Positions 1 through 9,601 are shown, numbered from the stretch's first letter. The stretch: DNA of 64,000 nucleotides from Bog-473 sp963764305 (GCA_963764305.1 CAVXSD010000010.1:310001-374000); one strand, 5' to 3'. The notes: generated from the letters alone by a model not told the origin. Numbers and translations are program-made.

Positions 1-503
1 TCCTGATCACGTGGATCTGGTGGGCCGTTGGGGACCTTGATGTCGAGGAGTGTAAGAGCTACGCCAACAGAGAGGATCCGAGCATCCGACTGAGCGAGCT
101 CATCGTCTTGTCGGCTGGAGTCGCAGTGCTCGCTGCGGTTGGGCTGGCCCTTATCCGGGCGGGGAACGCCACTGGGGCCACGAAGGCGTACCTGATCGCT
201 CTGGGGCTGTTGAGTGTGGCGTCGTCGTGGGCGTTGGTCCATACGGTCTTCACGCTGCGCTACGCCCGGTCCTACTACGCCCGACCAGTGGGTGGCATCG
301 ACTTCAACGAGAACGATCCACCGACCTATGTCGACTTCGCCTATCTCGCCTTGACCATTGGCATGACATTTCAGGTGTCTGACACGAATCTCACGACCAA
401 GGGGATTCGGAGGATTGCTCTCTCCCACGCTCTGCTCTCGTATTTGTTCGGAGCAGTCATCGTCGCCCTCGTCATCAACGTGGTGTCGAGTCTCCTCCAT
501 TGA
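1..503 (+). CDS. DUF1345-family membrane protein, 5' end outside window
   Basis: The reading frame is open from base 3 to the TGA at 501-503, so the gene begins before the window. The visible part has three hydrophobic segments, roughly at bases 100-170, 190-250 and 440-500. The motif FAYLALTIGMTFQVSDT followed by a conserved basic helix (RRIALSHALLSYLFG) is typical of the C-terminal half of DUF1345 integral membrane proteins. Family function is unknown. A TTG at 108 could be called as a start, but the upstream in-frame sequence (WIWWAVGDLD) still looks coding, so I treat the gene as truncated by the window edge. Confidence 0.8.
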   Translation, partial: LITWIWWAVGDLDVEECKSYANREDPSIRLSELIVLSAGVAVLAAVGLALIRAGNATGATKAYLIALGLLSVASSWALVHTVFTLRYARSYYARPVGGIDFNENDPPTYVDFAYLALTIGMTFQVSDTNLTTKGIRRIALSHALLSYLFGAVIVALVINVVSSLLH

Positions 504-790
504 ACGAGGCCCACGTCCCGGGACTTGACTCGGCAGATCTGAGACGCGACTCTTGTCGACGCCGGACGGGCGCATTGTCACGCGAGCGATGGTGCCGGCC
601 CGGGGCCGTTTCATGTTCGATCGCGCTCCTCCAGGCCGTCGCTCTCGCCCTGCGCGGAGTGCGGGGTCGCGCGTGCGAGTGAGTCGATCTGACACGTCCG
701 TCACCGAGGCCGGATCGATGATTTTGGACGCGGATCGCGGTCTCGGTCTGCGCGGTCTGGACTGCATGTTGACGATCGATTGGAGTGGAC

Positions 791-1357
791 ATGACCAAGC
801 TGATCTATTCGGTAATCAGCTCGCTTGACGGGTACTTCGAGGACGCGGAGGGTAACTTCGACCGGGCGGCGCCGGATGACGAGGTGCATGCCTTCGTCAA
901 CGATCTCGAGCGGCCGATCGGCACCTACCTGTACGGGCGCCGGATGTACGAGACGATGGTGTTCTGGGAGACCGTGAGCACCGAGGCCGATGAGTCGGCA
1001 GTGTTCTGGGACTATGCTGGAATCTGGCGGGCGGCTGAGAAGATCGTGTACTCACGGACGCTTCAGACGCCATCCGGCGCGAGGACGCGGATCGAACGCG
1101 AGTTCGAGCGGGACGCGGTCCGGCAGCTGAAGCTGTCCTCGACGGCCGACATCGCAGTCGGCGGCAGCGAACTCGCCGGCCAGGCGATCGGCGCCGGACT
1201 GGTTGACGAGTGCCATCTCTTCTTATGCCCGATCGTGGTTGGTGGCGGCAAACGCGCCCTGCCGGACAACGTCCGAGCGCAACTCGAACTGCTCGATGAG
1301 CGCCGCTTCGACAACGGGGTCGTTCATCTCCACTACCGCGTAAGCGTCTCATCATGA
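791..1357 (+). CDS. Dihydrofolate reductase-fold protein (RibD C-terminal family)
   Basis: A 188-aa protein starting MTKLIYSVISSLDGYF, the usual opening of the small stand-alone DHFR/RibD_C family (YwjB/YyaP type). Family marks are the YGRRMYETM helix near residues 48-56, the VYSRTL strand near residue 90 and the IAVGGSELAGQAI glycine-rich nucleotide-binding turn near residues 119-131. The family is predicted to bind NADPH and reduce an unknown pterin- or pyrimidine-like substrate in the cytoplasm. A GTG two codons upstream (785) is possible, but ATG at 791 fits the family N-terminus. It stands alone, with about 290 bp upstream and 265 bp downstream without genes. Confidence 0.88.
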   Translation: MTKLIYSVISSLDGYFEDAEGNFDRAAPDDEVHAFVNDLERPIGTYLYGRRMYETMVFWETVSTEADESAVFWDYAGIWRAAEKIVYSRTLQTPSGARTRIEREFERDAVRQLKLSSTADIAVGGSELAGQAIGAGLVDECHLFLCPIVVGGGKRALPDNVRAQLELLDERRFDNGVVHLHYRVSVSS

Positions 1358-1622
1358 CAACAGGACTTTTGGAACAGACCACTCTGTGGTCGCGCGAGGA
1401 CCTTGGACTGTGCGCGCCAGCTGACGCGCCTGCTCGTCTTCATCCTCTTCGGAGCGGGGTTCACATTCCATCTCTGTACGGATTCTCGCGGGATGCAACG
1501 GAAGAGGGCCCTGAGCGGCCGGCCTTCTGATCACCGGATCGGGGGTGTTGCAACACCAGCTGCAGGGTGACATGATGAGCGGGTAGGTTGAGGCTTTTCA
1601 CGAGCTTCGGAGGGGCGGTCAC

Positions 1623-2579
1623 ATGTCTGTTTCAGGCGCGATCGAGGTCGGGGTGGGCCTTGTTTTCACGTATTTCGTGTTCAGTTCCATGTGCTCGGGA
1701 ATCAACGAGGGCATTGCCCGAGTCTTGAACTCTCGAGGCACGCAACTGTTTCAGTCCATCAACGCCTTGATTGGTGACGCTGACATGGCCAAGAATTTCT
1801 GGACCCACGACCTCATCACCCCACTCTTGAAGTCAAAGTCGAAGGCCGGAGCGCAGCAAGCTGCCCAAGTTGATCTCATCGCTGGCATCACACAGAACTC
1901 ACAGGACGGGTCGATCAAAAGCACCGTCACCCGGAAGACCCGCAAAGTGCTCCCGTCGTATATTTCACCTACGACTGTCGTGACCGTCATGAAAGCAGTG
2001 GCCGCGGACCCCCCGCGCCCCCCGGACTCTCCCATCCCCTCTGCGGTTGCAAATGCCGCGGCGCCAACGGGTTTCTGGGGGGTGCTCACCTCGTTCAAGA
2101 CCGCTCTCTCCAACGATGAACAACAACTTCAAATCGTCCTCGAGAAATGGTTCAACGACGCCATGGACCGGCTGAGCGGGTGGTACAAGCGCTTCGTCCA
2201 AGTCATCCTTCTGGGCCTGGCGGTCCTTGTCACGATCGGATTCAACGTGAGCACAATCCACGTCGCCGAGGAGCTGTGGCGCCAGCCCACTCTCCAAGCC
2301 GCGGTCTCGCTGGAGGCAAATCAGGTTGCGCCATCTCAGAACCAGGGTCAAACCACCCAGCAGCCGCAGTCTCTCAAGACCGACTTCAACGAAGCGGCCA
2401 CCCTGCCCGTGGGCTGGGGTGCTGCCAACCGGCCCCAGGGCGGCGCTGCGTGGTTATTGACGGTCCTCGGTTGGCTGCTCACCATCGGGGCGCTCACCTT
2501 CGGCGCGCCCTTCTGGTTCGACCTACTTACCCGGATGAACTCTCTCCGGGCTACGGGGCCGCCGGCTACTACCTCTTAG
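1623..2579 (+). CDS. Conserved membrane protein of unknown function
   Basis: A 318-aa protein with a GGAGGGG ribosome site before the ATG. A hydrophobic segment covers residues 5-30 (VGVGLVFTYFVFSSMCSGIN), a second about residues 190-215, and a third near the C-terminus (WLLTVLGWLLTIGALTFGAP), followed by FWFDLLTRMNSLR. The central part is polar and Pro/Gln-rich. The N-terminal SSMCSGINEGIARVL and the C-terminal GAPFWFDLL motif resemble a widespread family of uncharacterised bacterial membrane proteins, which I recognise only as hypothetical. The patatin-like phospholipase gene follows 167 bp downstream on the same strand, so a membrane-linked role is possible but unproven. Confidence 0.75.
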   Translation: MSVSGAIEVGVGLVFTYFVFSSMCSGINEGIARVLNSRGTQLFQSINALIGDADMAKNFWTHDLITPLLKSKSKAGAQQAAQVDLIAGITQNSQDGSIKSTVTRKTRKVLPSYISPTTVVTVMKAVAADPPRPPDSPIPSAVANAAAPTGFWGVLTSFKTALSNDEQQLQIVLEKWFNDAMDRLSGWYKRFVQVILLGLAVLVTIGFNVSTIHVAEELWRQPTLQAAVSLEANQVAPSQNQGQTTQQPQSLKTDFNEAATLPVGWGAANRPQGGAAWLLTVLGWLLTIGALTFGAPFWFDLLTRMNSLRATGPPATTS

Positions 2580-2746
2580 TGCTGGCGCGACAGCGGGTGA
2601 AACGCCGCGCACATGACCACATGGTTCTTCTATACGACTCTCTGAAGAGATGTGCCCAGAAAGTTTCGTCGTGTTGCTGCTCTGGACCACACTCCCTTCG
2701 CCTCTGGATCAGAAGAGCATCATTTAGGCATTAGTGAGGAGCATGT

Positions 2747-3997
2747 ATGACTAGTCAAGCGTCTGCTGACGACATCACAATCGATGCCGGTTCGGAATGG
2801 GGCTATCGACGACGTGAGCCGCTGCAAGCTGCTTTCGCCAAGGCTGCCAAGGACCTTCTTGACCACGATGGCTGGCCCAACCCAGCTAACGACAACAATC
2901 GGGAGTTGGTCGCCGATCTTGCCCTAGAGGGTGGTGGGGTCAAGGGCATCGGCCTCGTCGGCGCCGTGCTGGCGCTCAATGAAGCCGGATACTCGTTTCG
3001 TTGTGTAGCCGGTACCAGCGCCGGCGCTATTGCGGCTGTGCTGATTGCGGCGATATCGAAGACCAGTAAGGATTATCGTTCGCTCTGGCGATATATGGGT
3101 TCGCTCGAGTTTGCGAAGTTCATGCCGGATGGACCGATTCACGAGTTCCTCCATCACCATGGTGGCAAGGCGGGAGATCTGGCGGCTGACGCTGCCAAGC
3201 TCAGTCACAAGATGGGTCTGTACCCGGGCGACTATCTGAGAACGTGGTTGACACCAATTCTTGGAGAGCTTGGGGTAACCACCTTCGGAGACCTGAAGCT
3301 CACGGCGACCGATGACCCTGGGCTAAGCGTACCGGCTGGTCACGACTATCGGCTTGTGGTTCATACTGCAGATATCAACCGGGCCCAGCTTGTCCACCTG
3401 CCTTGGGATTACCCGTTATATGGCTGCGATCGGGATGGCCAGGACGTTATTCAGGCCGTACGGGCCTCAATGTCCATCCCGTTCTTCTTTGAGCCCGTGA
3501 CGTTTCAATCCCAGAAGGCCACCGCCCCTGTCCCGACTCCCGGTGGCGGTTCGATCAACCAGACCTATGAAGCCGGCACCGTGACATGGGTCGACGGTGG
3601 GATGTTGCGCAACTTTCCAATCAACGCGTTCGATCGGGCAGATGGTGGGCCGCCGCGTTGGCCGACCATTGGGATCAAACTGTCATCCCTCGACACCACC
3701 TTTCCTTCGACCCACGCGTGCGAGAGCTCGCTTGCGGTTGGCGTCAGGTGTTTGCGAACCATGATGAACGAATGGGATGCTTATGAGGTTAACGAGACAA
3801 CTGCGGCCCGAACGATCTTCGTGGCCAATGGCGGGCTCACTGCGACGCAGTTCGATCTCAACCAGATCCAACAAGACATGCTATTCCTCAATGGCGTCCG
3901 CGCTGCGACCCAATTCGTGATCGAAATGTCGGCCGTGGGCGTGCCTCGAAACGAAGACCAAGCCAGCACCATTGTTCGACAGCGGCGACAACCGTAG
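2747..3997 (+). CDS. Patatin-like phospholipase
   Basis: A 416-aa protein with the complete patatin catalytic set. The oxyanion glycine loop GGGVKG is at residues 62-67, the nucleophile elbow GTSAG at residues 89-93 (Ser91), and the DGG motif of the catalytic dyad has Asp283 (WVDGGMLRNFP). Patatins hydrolyse acyl esters of phospholipids or other lipids. No signal peptide is visible, so it is probably cytoplasmic or peripheral. An AGTGAGGAGC ribosome site precedes the ATG. It lies downstream of the membrane protein at 1623-2579 in the same orientation and may be co-transcribed. The substrate cannot be read from the sequence. Confidence 0.92.
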   Translation: MTSQASADDITIDAGSEWGYRRREPLQAAFAKAAKDLLDHDGWPNPANDNNRELVADLALEGGGVKGIGLVGAVLALNEAGYSFRCVAGTSAGAIAAVLIAAISKTSKDYRSLWRYMGSLEFAKFMPDGPIHEFLHHHGGKAGDLAADAAKLSHKMGLYPGDYLRTWLTPILGELGVTTFGDLKLTATDDPGLSVPAGHDYRLVVHTADINRAQLVHLPWDYPLYGCDRDGQDVIQAVRASMSIPFFFEPVTFQSQKATAPVPTPGGGSINQTYEAGTVTWVDGGMLRNFPINAFDRADGGPPRWPTIGIKLSSLDTTFPSTHACESSLAVGVRCLRTMMNEWDAYEVNETTAARTIFVANGGLTATQFDLNQIQQDMLFLNGVRAATQFVIEMSAVGVPRNEDQASTIVRQRRQP

Positions 3998-4736
3998 CGA
4001 GCCGCGAGCATCTAAGGCTCCTGCCTGGACTCATCCAGCGCGCTCGGAGATCTGTGGGTTCACGCGTTCTGAGAGGCTCGTGCGTGCTCGGGAGGTCTTG
4101 GCCATTTTGCAGCCCAACGGGATTCAAACCCGTAGGAAGACTTGAGAGAGCTGGCCGCCCCGTCCATCGAGTATTGAGCCGTCCCATTTGCCCTGTTCAG
4201 CAGCGAACGCTACGAAGGGAGGGATGTTCATTTGGAGACGCCGATTGCATCGCTTGGCTGCTGGCGGCCTACCAGCCTTCGCGACATTGGAAATCGTGTT
4301 GGGATGATCGGAAAGTGACAAACCCGACCAAAGGTTCCTCTGGAAACGACCCACGGACTGGATGAATCGGAACTCCGAGCGCTGCGAGCGAGAACGCTCG
4401 ACCGCGAAGTCTGCTTGGGCTCGACGTCGTTCTCGTCGAGAACCGACCACTTCATGGAATCTGACGCTGTCCACAAATGACGAGTCGACAACCAGTCCGG
4501 CGGCGGCCATCGACCGTCACTCTCCGGCAGAGCACAACCACCCTGATCCGTTCACTGTTTCGCCGGCCGACGAGATCAGTGCACGGTTGTCCCTGAGGAG
4601 CGGCAGGGCAACCCACATCCCCTCCCGATCCATGGCGCCACAACATGTTGCGGTCGTTCTCATGGTCGAAGCTCTACATCTCGCGGCCAACAAGAATTTT
4701 CGGGGTTTGTGAAGGAAACACGATAACTTCTTCCAG
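3998..4736. other. 740-bp stretch without a convincing gene
   Basis: Short frames occur on both strands, but none has a family-like composition or a good start. At 4117-4140 the minus strand reads like a tRNA T-arm (CGGGTTTGAATCCCG). The anticodon and D arms cannot be folded, so I do not call a tRNA. The stretch may be a decayed junction. Confidence 0.4.
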
Positions 4737-5702
4737 GTGACGGCAATCGGTCGGTCCTCACGTGATTGGGAATGGACGTGGCCGCGCAGGGTTGCGGTCG
4801 CCCTCGTGCTGGCGAGTTCGCTCCTCGCGCCGTTGACGAGTGTCGCCGGCGCTGCGGCAGGCGCAGTAGCGCCGACCACCTCCTACTACGAGCAGAGCGC
4901 GGCCGCGCCAGCCCTGTACCTCCAAGGAGAGGCTGCTGGTCAGGCTGGGACCCAAGGGATCGTAATCTTGGATTTCGGCCGCCCAGCCTCTGATGGGACG
5001 AGCGATGGCACGCTGGGCTTCGCGCACAATTTTCTCTCTTTTGCAGCAATCAGTAAGGGCGTTGAGAGCTACATCATGGGCTACTACAACTACGCTCCCC
5101 CCAACACGACGATCGACGTGGCCGTCGGAACGAACGACAGCTGCGGCATGTATCAGCCTTGCGGAGCGATCGTGTGCGGTTGCCCCTACGAACCGAATAG
5201 CTACATCACCTGGGGGCAAGAGTTCGCAGACACGGTGGAGCAGCTCGGTGCCTGGTCAGCGGAATTCCGTTCCTCCAACGGGTACACCGACACCGTCAGG
5301 GTCGTGGCCGGAGACGATGTCGAGCCAGCATTCGATCCGGGATTCAACAACACGTACTACGTGATGCAGGGCTACGCGCAGGTGGTGGGCGGCAGCTACC
5401 CGCCGATGGTGGACTTCGGCTCAGCCGATCCGGGGATTTGGTCCGAGGATCAGCTCCTCCAGGTGGCCAACGGCTTCTCCCCGAACGTCGCCATGCCTGA
5501 GATCTACAACCCCGCCCAGGTCGGGGAGTGGGCGGCCCTGGTGGCCTACGCCAAGGCCCGTTATGGCGAGATTGTCACCGTATTTGGAGTGTTGACCGAA
5601 GATGCGGGTACGACCCAGAACGCCGTGGTCCAGACGCTGGGTGCCGTTTCCGCCATCACTGGCCAAGACAACATCCCCTGGGCATCGTCTATCACCCACT
5701 GA
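4737..5702 (+). CDS. Secreted protein of unknown function
   Basis: A 321-aa protein with a GTG start. Residues 1-45 form a classical Sec signal: a basic/aromatic start, then RRVAVALVLASSLLAPLTSV ending in an Ala-rich cleavage region (AGAAAGAVA). The mature part is rich in Tyr, Asn and Gly and has four Cys close together (SCGMYQPCGAIVCGCPYEP), which suggests disulphides or metal binding outside the cell. The pattern of a glycoside-hydrolase-like barrel (ILDFG, VRVVAGDDVEPAFDPG, VDFGSADPG) is suggestive only. I do not recognise the family. It is flanked by 740 bp upstream and 430 bp downstream without genes, so it is probably monocistronic. Confidence 0.7.
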   Translation: MTAIGRSSRDWEWTWPRRVAVALVLASSLLAPLTSVAGAAAGAVAPTTSYYEQSAAAPALYLQGEAAGQAGTQGIVILDFGRPASDGTSDGTLGFAHNFLSFAAISKGVESYIMGYYNYAPPNTTIDVAVGTNDSCGMYQPCGAIVCGCPYEPNSYITWGQEFADTVEQLGAWSAEFRSSNGYTDTVRVVAGDDVEPAFDPGFNNTYYVMQGYAQVVGGSYPPMVDFGSADPGIWSEDQLLQVANGFSPNVAMPEIYNPAQVGEWAALVAYAKARYGEIVTVFGVLTEDAGTTQNAVVQTLGAVSAITGQDNIPWASSITH

Positions 5703-6132
5703 CAGATCACCCACTGACGAAGAGCTGAGCTGCATCAAGGGACAGGGCAGAACTGTCCAGACGAACGGGCCCTCCTCTGATGTCACATGACGCCGTGTAG
5801 AGGCGGACGGTCAACTTGCGGACTTCCGGCCGGACTGCCAAGAGTCACACTTCTCAAGACTCCTTTCTTTTGGACTGGGGCGAGGTCACTATGAACGGAG
5901 TGCTGCCACGCTGTTGCCCTCGGCGGAGGTCGTTGTGCGCACCGGGCGGTTGCACCCCGAAATATCGGCACTCGATTTCGGGTCCGCACTGGCTATTTGG
6001 CCATCGGTCGCCGCCCGTCTCGGATGCTGGTGGGGCGGTCCAACTTCGCACGTGATCCAAGCAACACGTTGGAGTCGCTCACCCCAATACGTTGGGGTGG
6101 CCTGACGAGACCAACTGCCGCACACTTGACCC
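5703..6132. other. 430-bp intergenic region
   Basis: No supported gene. The only structure I see is the short palindrome CCGAAATATCGG near 5958-5970, which is weak. Confidence 0.35.
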
Positions 6133-6555
6133 ATGACCACTATTGACGAGAACAAGACCATTGCGCAGGACTTCATCGATGCCCTCTTCACCAGTGGGGA
6201 CGTCGGAGCGGTCGATCGCCTCTTGAGCGACGATTTCATCAATCACGATCCACCATTCGGCGGCCCGGCGGGCAAGGAGGGTATGCGAGCGGCGGCGATG
6301 ATTTTCCGCTCGGCCTGCCCCGATTGGAAAAGCCAATGTCACTTCCTGGTCGGTGAGAGGGATCTTGTCGTCGAACCGTTCACTGCTTCAGGTACGCACA
6401 CGGGCGAGCTGATGGGCGTTATCGGCAATGGTCAACCACTCACGCTTGAAGGCATCAACATCTTCCGGGTAAGAGAGGGACAAATTGTCGAACGCTGGGG
6501 CCGCCTCGATGAGCTAGGCCTTCTCCGCCAACTCGGACTGGCTCCGCGAGCATGA
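6133..6555 (+). CDS. SnoaL-like / NTF2-fold protein
   Basis: A 140-aa protein of the NTF2-like superfamily, SnoaL-like ester cyclase group. It has an N-terminal helix with the AQDFIDALFTSGD pattern, the DDFINHDPPFGG loop (residues 34-45) and the C-terminal strand pair GINIFRVREGQIVERWGRLDELGLLRQLG, all typical of this family. Members include polyketide cyclases, but most stand-alone actinobacterial ones have no known substrate. The LuxR-type regulator follows 79 bp downstream on the same strand. There is no link to the polyketide-like cluster 40 kb away. Confidence 0.88.
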   Translation: MTTIDENKTIAQDFIDALFTSGDVGAVDRLLSDDFINHDPPFGGPAGKEGMRAAAMIFRSACPDWKSQCHFLVGERDLVVEPFTASGTHTGELMGVIGNGQPLTLEGINIFRVREGQIVERWGRLDELGLLRQLGLAPRA

Positions 6556-6634
6556 GACTGCAATACGCCGCGTTCCGTGCCTACTCCAATGACCACCGGA
6601 CACGATCAAAGATCCGGGCCTATCCTCTACGTAC

Positions 6635-7693
6635 GTGGCCATTGCAGTAACGGAACGACAACTCGGCGAGACCATCCGGCGGTGCTATGTCGGACTGAGC
6701 GCTACTGAACTGCGAGAAGACTTCCTCCGCCGCCTTCGATCCATCGTGCCGGTCGATGCGGCGTTCTTCGCCACTGTCGATCCGGCCACGTTGATGTTTA
6801 CATCTGCGATGGCGGAAGAACCTCTAGGGTCGGTCACACCGATGTTTTTGGATAATGAGTTCGGTCAGGACGACGTCAACAAATTCACCAGCCTCGCTGA
6901 TGCCGCCGATCCGGTCGGATCACTCGACGGGGCCACGAAGGGAGACCGTCGGATCAGCACGCGCTACCGGGAGGTCATTTCGCCCCTCGGTCTCGGCGAT
7001 GAGCTTCGTGCCGCTCTGGTGGCCCGAGGGCGCTGTTGGGGCGTCTTGTGCCTCCACCGGGGCGCCTCACATTTTGGCTTCTCCGATCGCGAGATCTCCA
7101 TTCTTCGACGCCTCGTGCCCCATTTGGCCGAAGGCCTCCGCAGGTCCCTGGTCATGGACCATTCGAGCGGTCCCACTGGCGCCTCGGTGGCTCCCGGGAT
7201 CGTGGTGTTGGACGACAAACTCTCATTGATTTCGATGAACCCAGAGGCCGAGGGTTGGATCGATGAGTTGGGGAGTGCCCGGGCACCAGGTGCAGAATTG
7301 CCGATGGCGCTCTACGCCGCGGCAGCGCGCCTGAACGGCGTTGACACGCACAACGGCCAACCGGCGAGCGTTCGGTTGCAAACAAATGGAGGTCGGTGGC
7401 TGATCCTTCACGCGTCCCACCTGTACGGGACAGACGGTCGTCAGACGGCGATTGTCCTTGAGCCGGCATCGTCTGATGAGATGAGCTCACTCATCTTGGA
7501 TGCCCACGGCCTGACCCCGGCGCAGAACAGGGTGGCGGTGCTCGTCTTGCGGGGATACTCGACCCGAGCCATCGTCAATGAGCTTCATATCTCGGCTCAC
7601 ACTGTCCAAGAGCACCTCAGCGCGATCTTTGACAAGTTCGGCGTCGGGAGTCGCCGCGAGCTTGTTGCGTCGCTGCTCGGGGGCCCTCATTGA
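6635..7693 (+). CDS. LuxR-family transcription regulator with GAF-like sensor
   Basis: A 352-aa protein with a GTG start. The C-terminal 60 residues are a LuxR/NarL helix-turn-helix (LTPAQNRVAVLVLRGYSTRAI, then SAHTVQEHLSAIFDKFGVGSR). The N-terminal 170 residues resemble a GAF sensor (ALVARGRCWGVLCLHRG, SDREISILRRLVPHLAEGLRR), followed by a PAS-like segment (GIVVLDDKLSLISMNPEAEGW). There is no response-regulator receiver domain, so it is not an orthodox DosR, although the DNA-binding domain class is the same. It lies 280 bp outside the left tRNA-Arg repeat. Whether it controls the boxes found further right is unknown. Confidence 0.9.
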   Translation: MAIAVTERQLGETIRRCYVGLSATELREDFLRRLRSIVPVDAAFFATVDPATLMFTSAMAEEPLGSVTPMFLDNEFGQDDVNKFTSLADAADPVGSLDGATKGDRRISTRYREVISPLGLGDELRAALVARGRCWGVLCLHRGASHFGFSDREISILRRLVPHLAEGLRRSLVMDHSSGPTGASVAPGIVVLDDKLSLISMNPEAEGWIDELGSARAPGAELPMALYAAAARLNGVDTHNGQPASVRLQTNGGRWLILHASHLYGTDGRQTAIVLEPASSDEMSSLILDAHGLTPAQNRVAVLVLRGYSTRAIVNELHISAHTVQEHLSAIFDKFGVGSRRELVASLLGGPH

Positions 7694-8151
7694 GCGGGCG
7701 TCAGAGCGGTTGAAGCGCGTCCGGTTTGGACTTGGGTGGGACAAGCGGATCTCGGGGCGCAATTTTGGACGACGATCCGGTGGTCACAAAGCGTGAAGGA
7801 GCGTTCGGGCACCTGGTGTCGGGCAGCTGAGCGGGTTCTTCTTTCAGCGCAAGATGATCGGCACGCCGTTGAAGGCAGGTCGACCCAGAGCCAAAATTGC
7901 CCATGATGGGTCGCGAGATCCGCCCTAGGGCCCAAACGATGCCTCGCGACATCACAGCGCCGGAGGTGTGGGCGACGCTCGGAGGGATTCGAATCCCCAA
8001 CCTTCTGATCCGTAGAGCGATTCCGATCGTCCAACCCATCGCGCTTTGTCCCTCGGCAAGTTCGGATCTGGTGGTGCACAACTTCTTCTACTCCGGTCCG
8101 TCCAGTCACTGATCTGAATAGCAACGCAGTAGCAAGGAGTCTTGCGAGGGC
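7694..8151. other. Gene-free stretch holding the left tRNA-Arg fragment
   Basis: No supported gene between the LuxR regulator and the convergent TetR gene. The only feature is the 40-bp tRNA-Arg(ACG) 3' half at 7976-8015. Frames here, such as the one translating RLGIRIPPSV, are readings through that fragment. Confidence 0.6.
7976..8015 (-). repeat. tRNA-Arg(ACG) 3' half, left copy (probable att scar)
   Basis: On the minus strand this 40-bp piece begins at the anticodon loop (CTACGGA, anticodon ACG). It continues through the 3' anticodon stem (TCAGA), the T arm (GGGATTCGAATCCCT) and the acceptor 3' strand. The 5' half (D arm and 5' acceptor strand) is absent, so it cannot give a tRNA. The same 40 bp, with one mismatch, recurs in the same orientation at 44003-44042. 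Loss of the 5' half from the anticodon loop outward is the usual footprint of integrase-mediated insertion into a tRNA gene. Confidence 0.75.
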
Positions 8152-8811
8152 CTATGAGGTCGCTTGACGCCGTTGTCTCTTCCCGCGGGTCCCGAATGCG
8201 GTCAGCACCAGGTCGACCGTCTGTTCCGCCATGTCAGCTCCGAGCAACTCGCCGCGCACGACCGAACGCATGAAAAGAGGGCCGATCAGCAGGTCATAGA
8301 TCAGCGACAGGTCGGCGTCGGCCCGGAGCTCGCCGCGTTCGATGCCTCGCTGGAGCGCCTCCCGCACCGACGTCTGGCGCAGGCCGACATAGTCGCCGAG
8401 GTAGGTCTCGGCCAGCTCAGGGTCGGACACGAGATCGGCCACCAGGCCAGCGGTAATGCGACGCGATGCTGGCCTGTCCATCATCATCACCTGATCGCGC
8501 TGGAAGGCCATCAGGTCGTCGCGCAGAGTACCGGTATCGGGTGTCAACGACAGGTTCGGGGATTGTGTGAGGGCGGCAATGACGAGCGCCGGCTTGGACC
8601 GCCACCTCCGGTAGATCGTGGGTCGGCCCACACCCGTCCTGGCCGCGACGCCGTCGACGGTCAGCCCGGCGTACCCCTTGTCATTGAGTATCTCGAGCGT
8701 GGCATCGAGGATGACCTTGTCGTAGCCAGGGTCGCGGGGTCGTCCCGGGCGTCGGTGCGCACCGCCCCCGTCGTCCTCGCCCCCTTGCCCACCGATGTCG
8801 CTCTGGGCCAT
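8152..8811 (-). CDS. TetR-family transcription regulator
   Basis: A 219-aa protein. I chose ATG at 8811 (MAQSDIGGQGG) over the longer frame from 8850, because AGGAGA lies directly upstream and the longer N-terminus is only basic filler. The TetR DNA-binding domain is at about residues 30-80 (RPGRPRDPGYDKVILDATLEI, then GLTVDGVAARTGVGRPTIYRRW). The C-terminal domain matches the TetR_C group with the LFMRSVVRGELL pattern. It is divergent from the ECF sigma gene at 8939 and shares a 127-bp promoter region, so it probably controls itself and possibly the sigma factor. The ligand is unknown. Confidence 0.93.
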   Translation of the reverse strand: MAQSDIGGQGGEDDGGGAHRRPGRPRDPGYDKVILDATLEILNDKGYAGLTVDGVAARTGVGRPTIYRRWRSKPALVIAALTQSPNLSLTPDTGTLRDDLMAFQRDQVMMMDRPASRRITAGLVADLVSDPELAETYLGDYVGLRQTSVREALQRGIERGELRADADLSLIYDLLIGPLFMRSVVRGELLGADMAEQTVDLVLTAFGTRGKRQRRQATS

Positions 8812-8858
8812 CCGTCTCCTCTTCTCTCCTCGCCTGCGCCAGGTTGGCAATTATTAGT

Positions 8859-8876
8859 TTACATACCCTTGCGTAA
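8859..8876. promoter_or_regulatory. Candidate TetR operator between divergent genes
   Basis: The 18 bp TTACATACCCTTGCGTAA has TTAC/GTAA ends in inverted orientation and lies between the divergent TetR and ECF sigma genes. Only the outer four bases on each side pair, so this is a weak candidate supported mainly by position. Confidence 0.3.
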
Positions 8877-8938
8877 TGGATCGCGCAGGTTTATAGTCAG
8901 GGAGTAACGATACTCGCTGTCTGGAATAGAGGACACCG

Positions 8939-9601
8939 ATGTACCCCACCGCCCACAGAGCGAGCTTGCCGCGTTCACAGCCGGACGACGGCCCTTCCGA
9001 CGAGGCCCTGTTGTTCGGCCTTGGCCACGGGGACCCAGAGGCCGGGGTCACGTTTGTGCGTCGGTATCAAGGGCGCGTCTACGGGCTGGCCCACAGCATC
9101 GTGGGGAATCCGACCCAAGCCGAGGAGATCGCCCAGGAGGCGCTGATCCGGGCATGGCGCCACGCCCACTCCTACGACCCCCGCCGCGGCTCGGTGTTCA
9201 CCTGGGTCCTCACGATCACACGCAATCTGGCCGTGGACACGCTCAGACGGAAAGGGGCCCAGCCCGCCGACCCCCGAACCGCGATCTTCTTGAACCAACC
9301 GGCGCACGGGTCGATGCCGGAGGACGCGGCCATCGTCACCGACGAGACCCTCCGGGTGAGGACGGCCCTGTCCCGGCTTCCGAGCGAACAGCGACGGGCC
9401 CTCCTTCTCGCCGCCTTTTACGGCTATACGGCCCGAGAGATCAGCCAGGCCGAGGCAATCCCCTTGGGCACGGCCAAAACTCGTGTCCGCCGCGGCCTCA
9501 CGAAGGTGCGGTCGCTTCTGCGTGAGGACCAGACCACAGCTGGTGTCCAATCCACGAACCCCACGACTGCGTATTCATCCCCGACGACAATCAATCAATG
9601 A
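8939..9601 (+). CDS. ECF RNA polymerase sigma factor
   Basis: A 220-aa sigma-70 family protein with both extracytoplasmic-function regions. Region 2 runs about residues 40-105 (FVRRYQGRVYGLAHSIVGNP, AEEIAQEALIRAW, GSVFTWVLTITRNLAVDTLR). Region 4 runs about residues 135-190 (ALSRLPSEQRRALLLAAFYG, TAREISQAEAIPLGTAKTRV). It ends in a short Thr/Ser tail with no extra domain. No zinc anti-sigma gene follows. Instead a gene for a small secreted protein lies 13 bp downstream and is probably its co-transcribed target or partner. The divergent TetR gene suggests joint control. Confidence 0.93.
   Translation: MYPTAHRASLPRSQPDDGPSDEALLFGLGHGDPEAGVTFVRRYQGRVYGLAHSIVGNPTQAEEIAQEALIRAWRHAHSYDPRRGSVFTWVLTITRNLAVDTLRRKGAQPADPRTAIFLNQPAHGSMPEDAAIVTDETLRVRTALSRLPSEQRRALLLAAFYGYTAREISQAEAIPLGTAKTRVRRGLTKVRSLLREDQTTAGVQSTNPTTAYSSPTTINQ

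Noticed and set aside
4100..4165. Possible tRNA near 4117-4140 on the minus strand
   Set aside because: Only a T-arm-like hairpin can be drawn; anticodon and D arms do not fold.
6635..7693. The LuxR-type protein as the DosR regulator of the boxes
   Set aside because: It has a GAF/PAS sensor and no receiver domain, lies outside the bracketed segment, and has no partner kinase; not excluded but unsupported.
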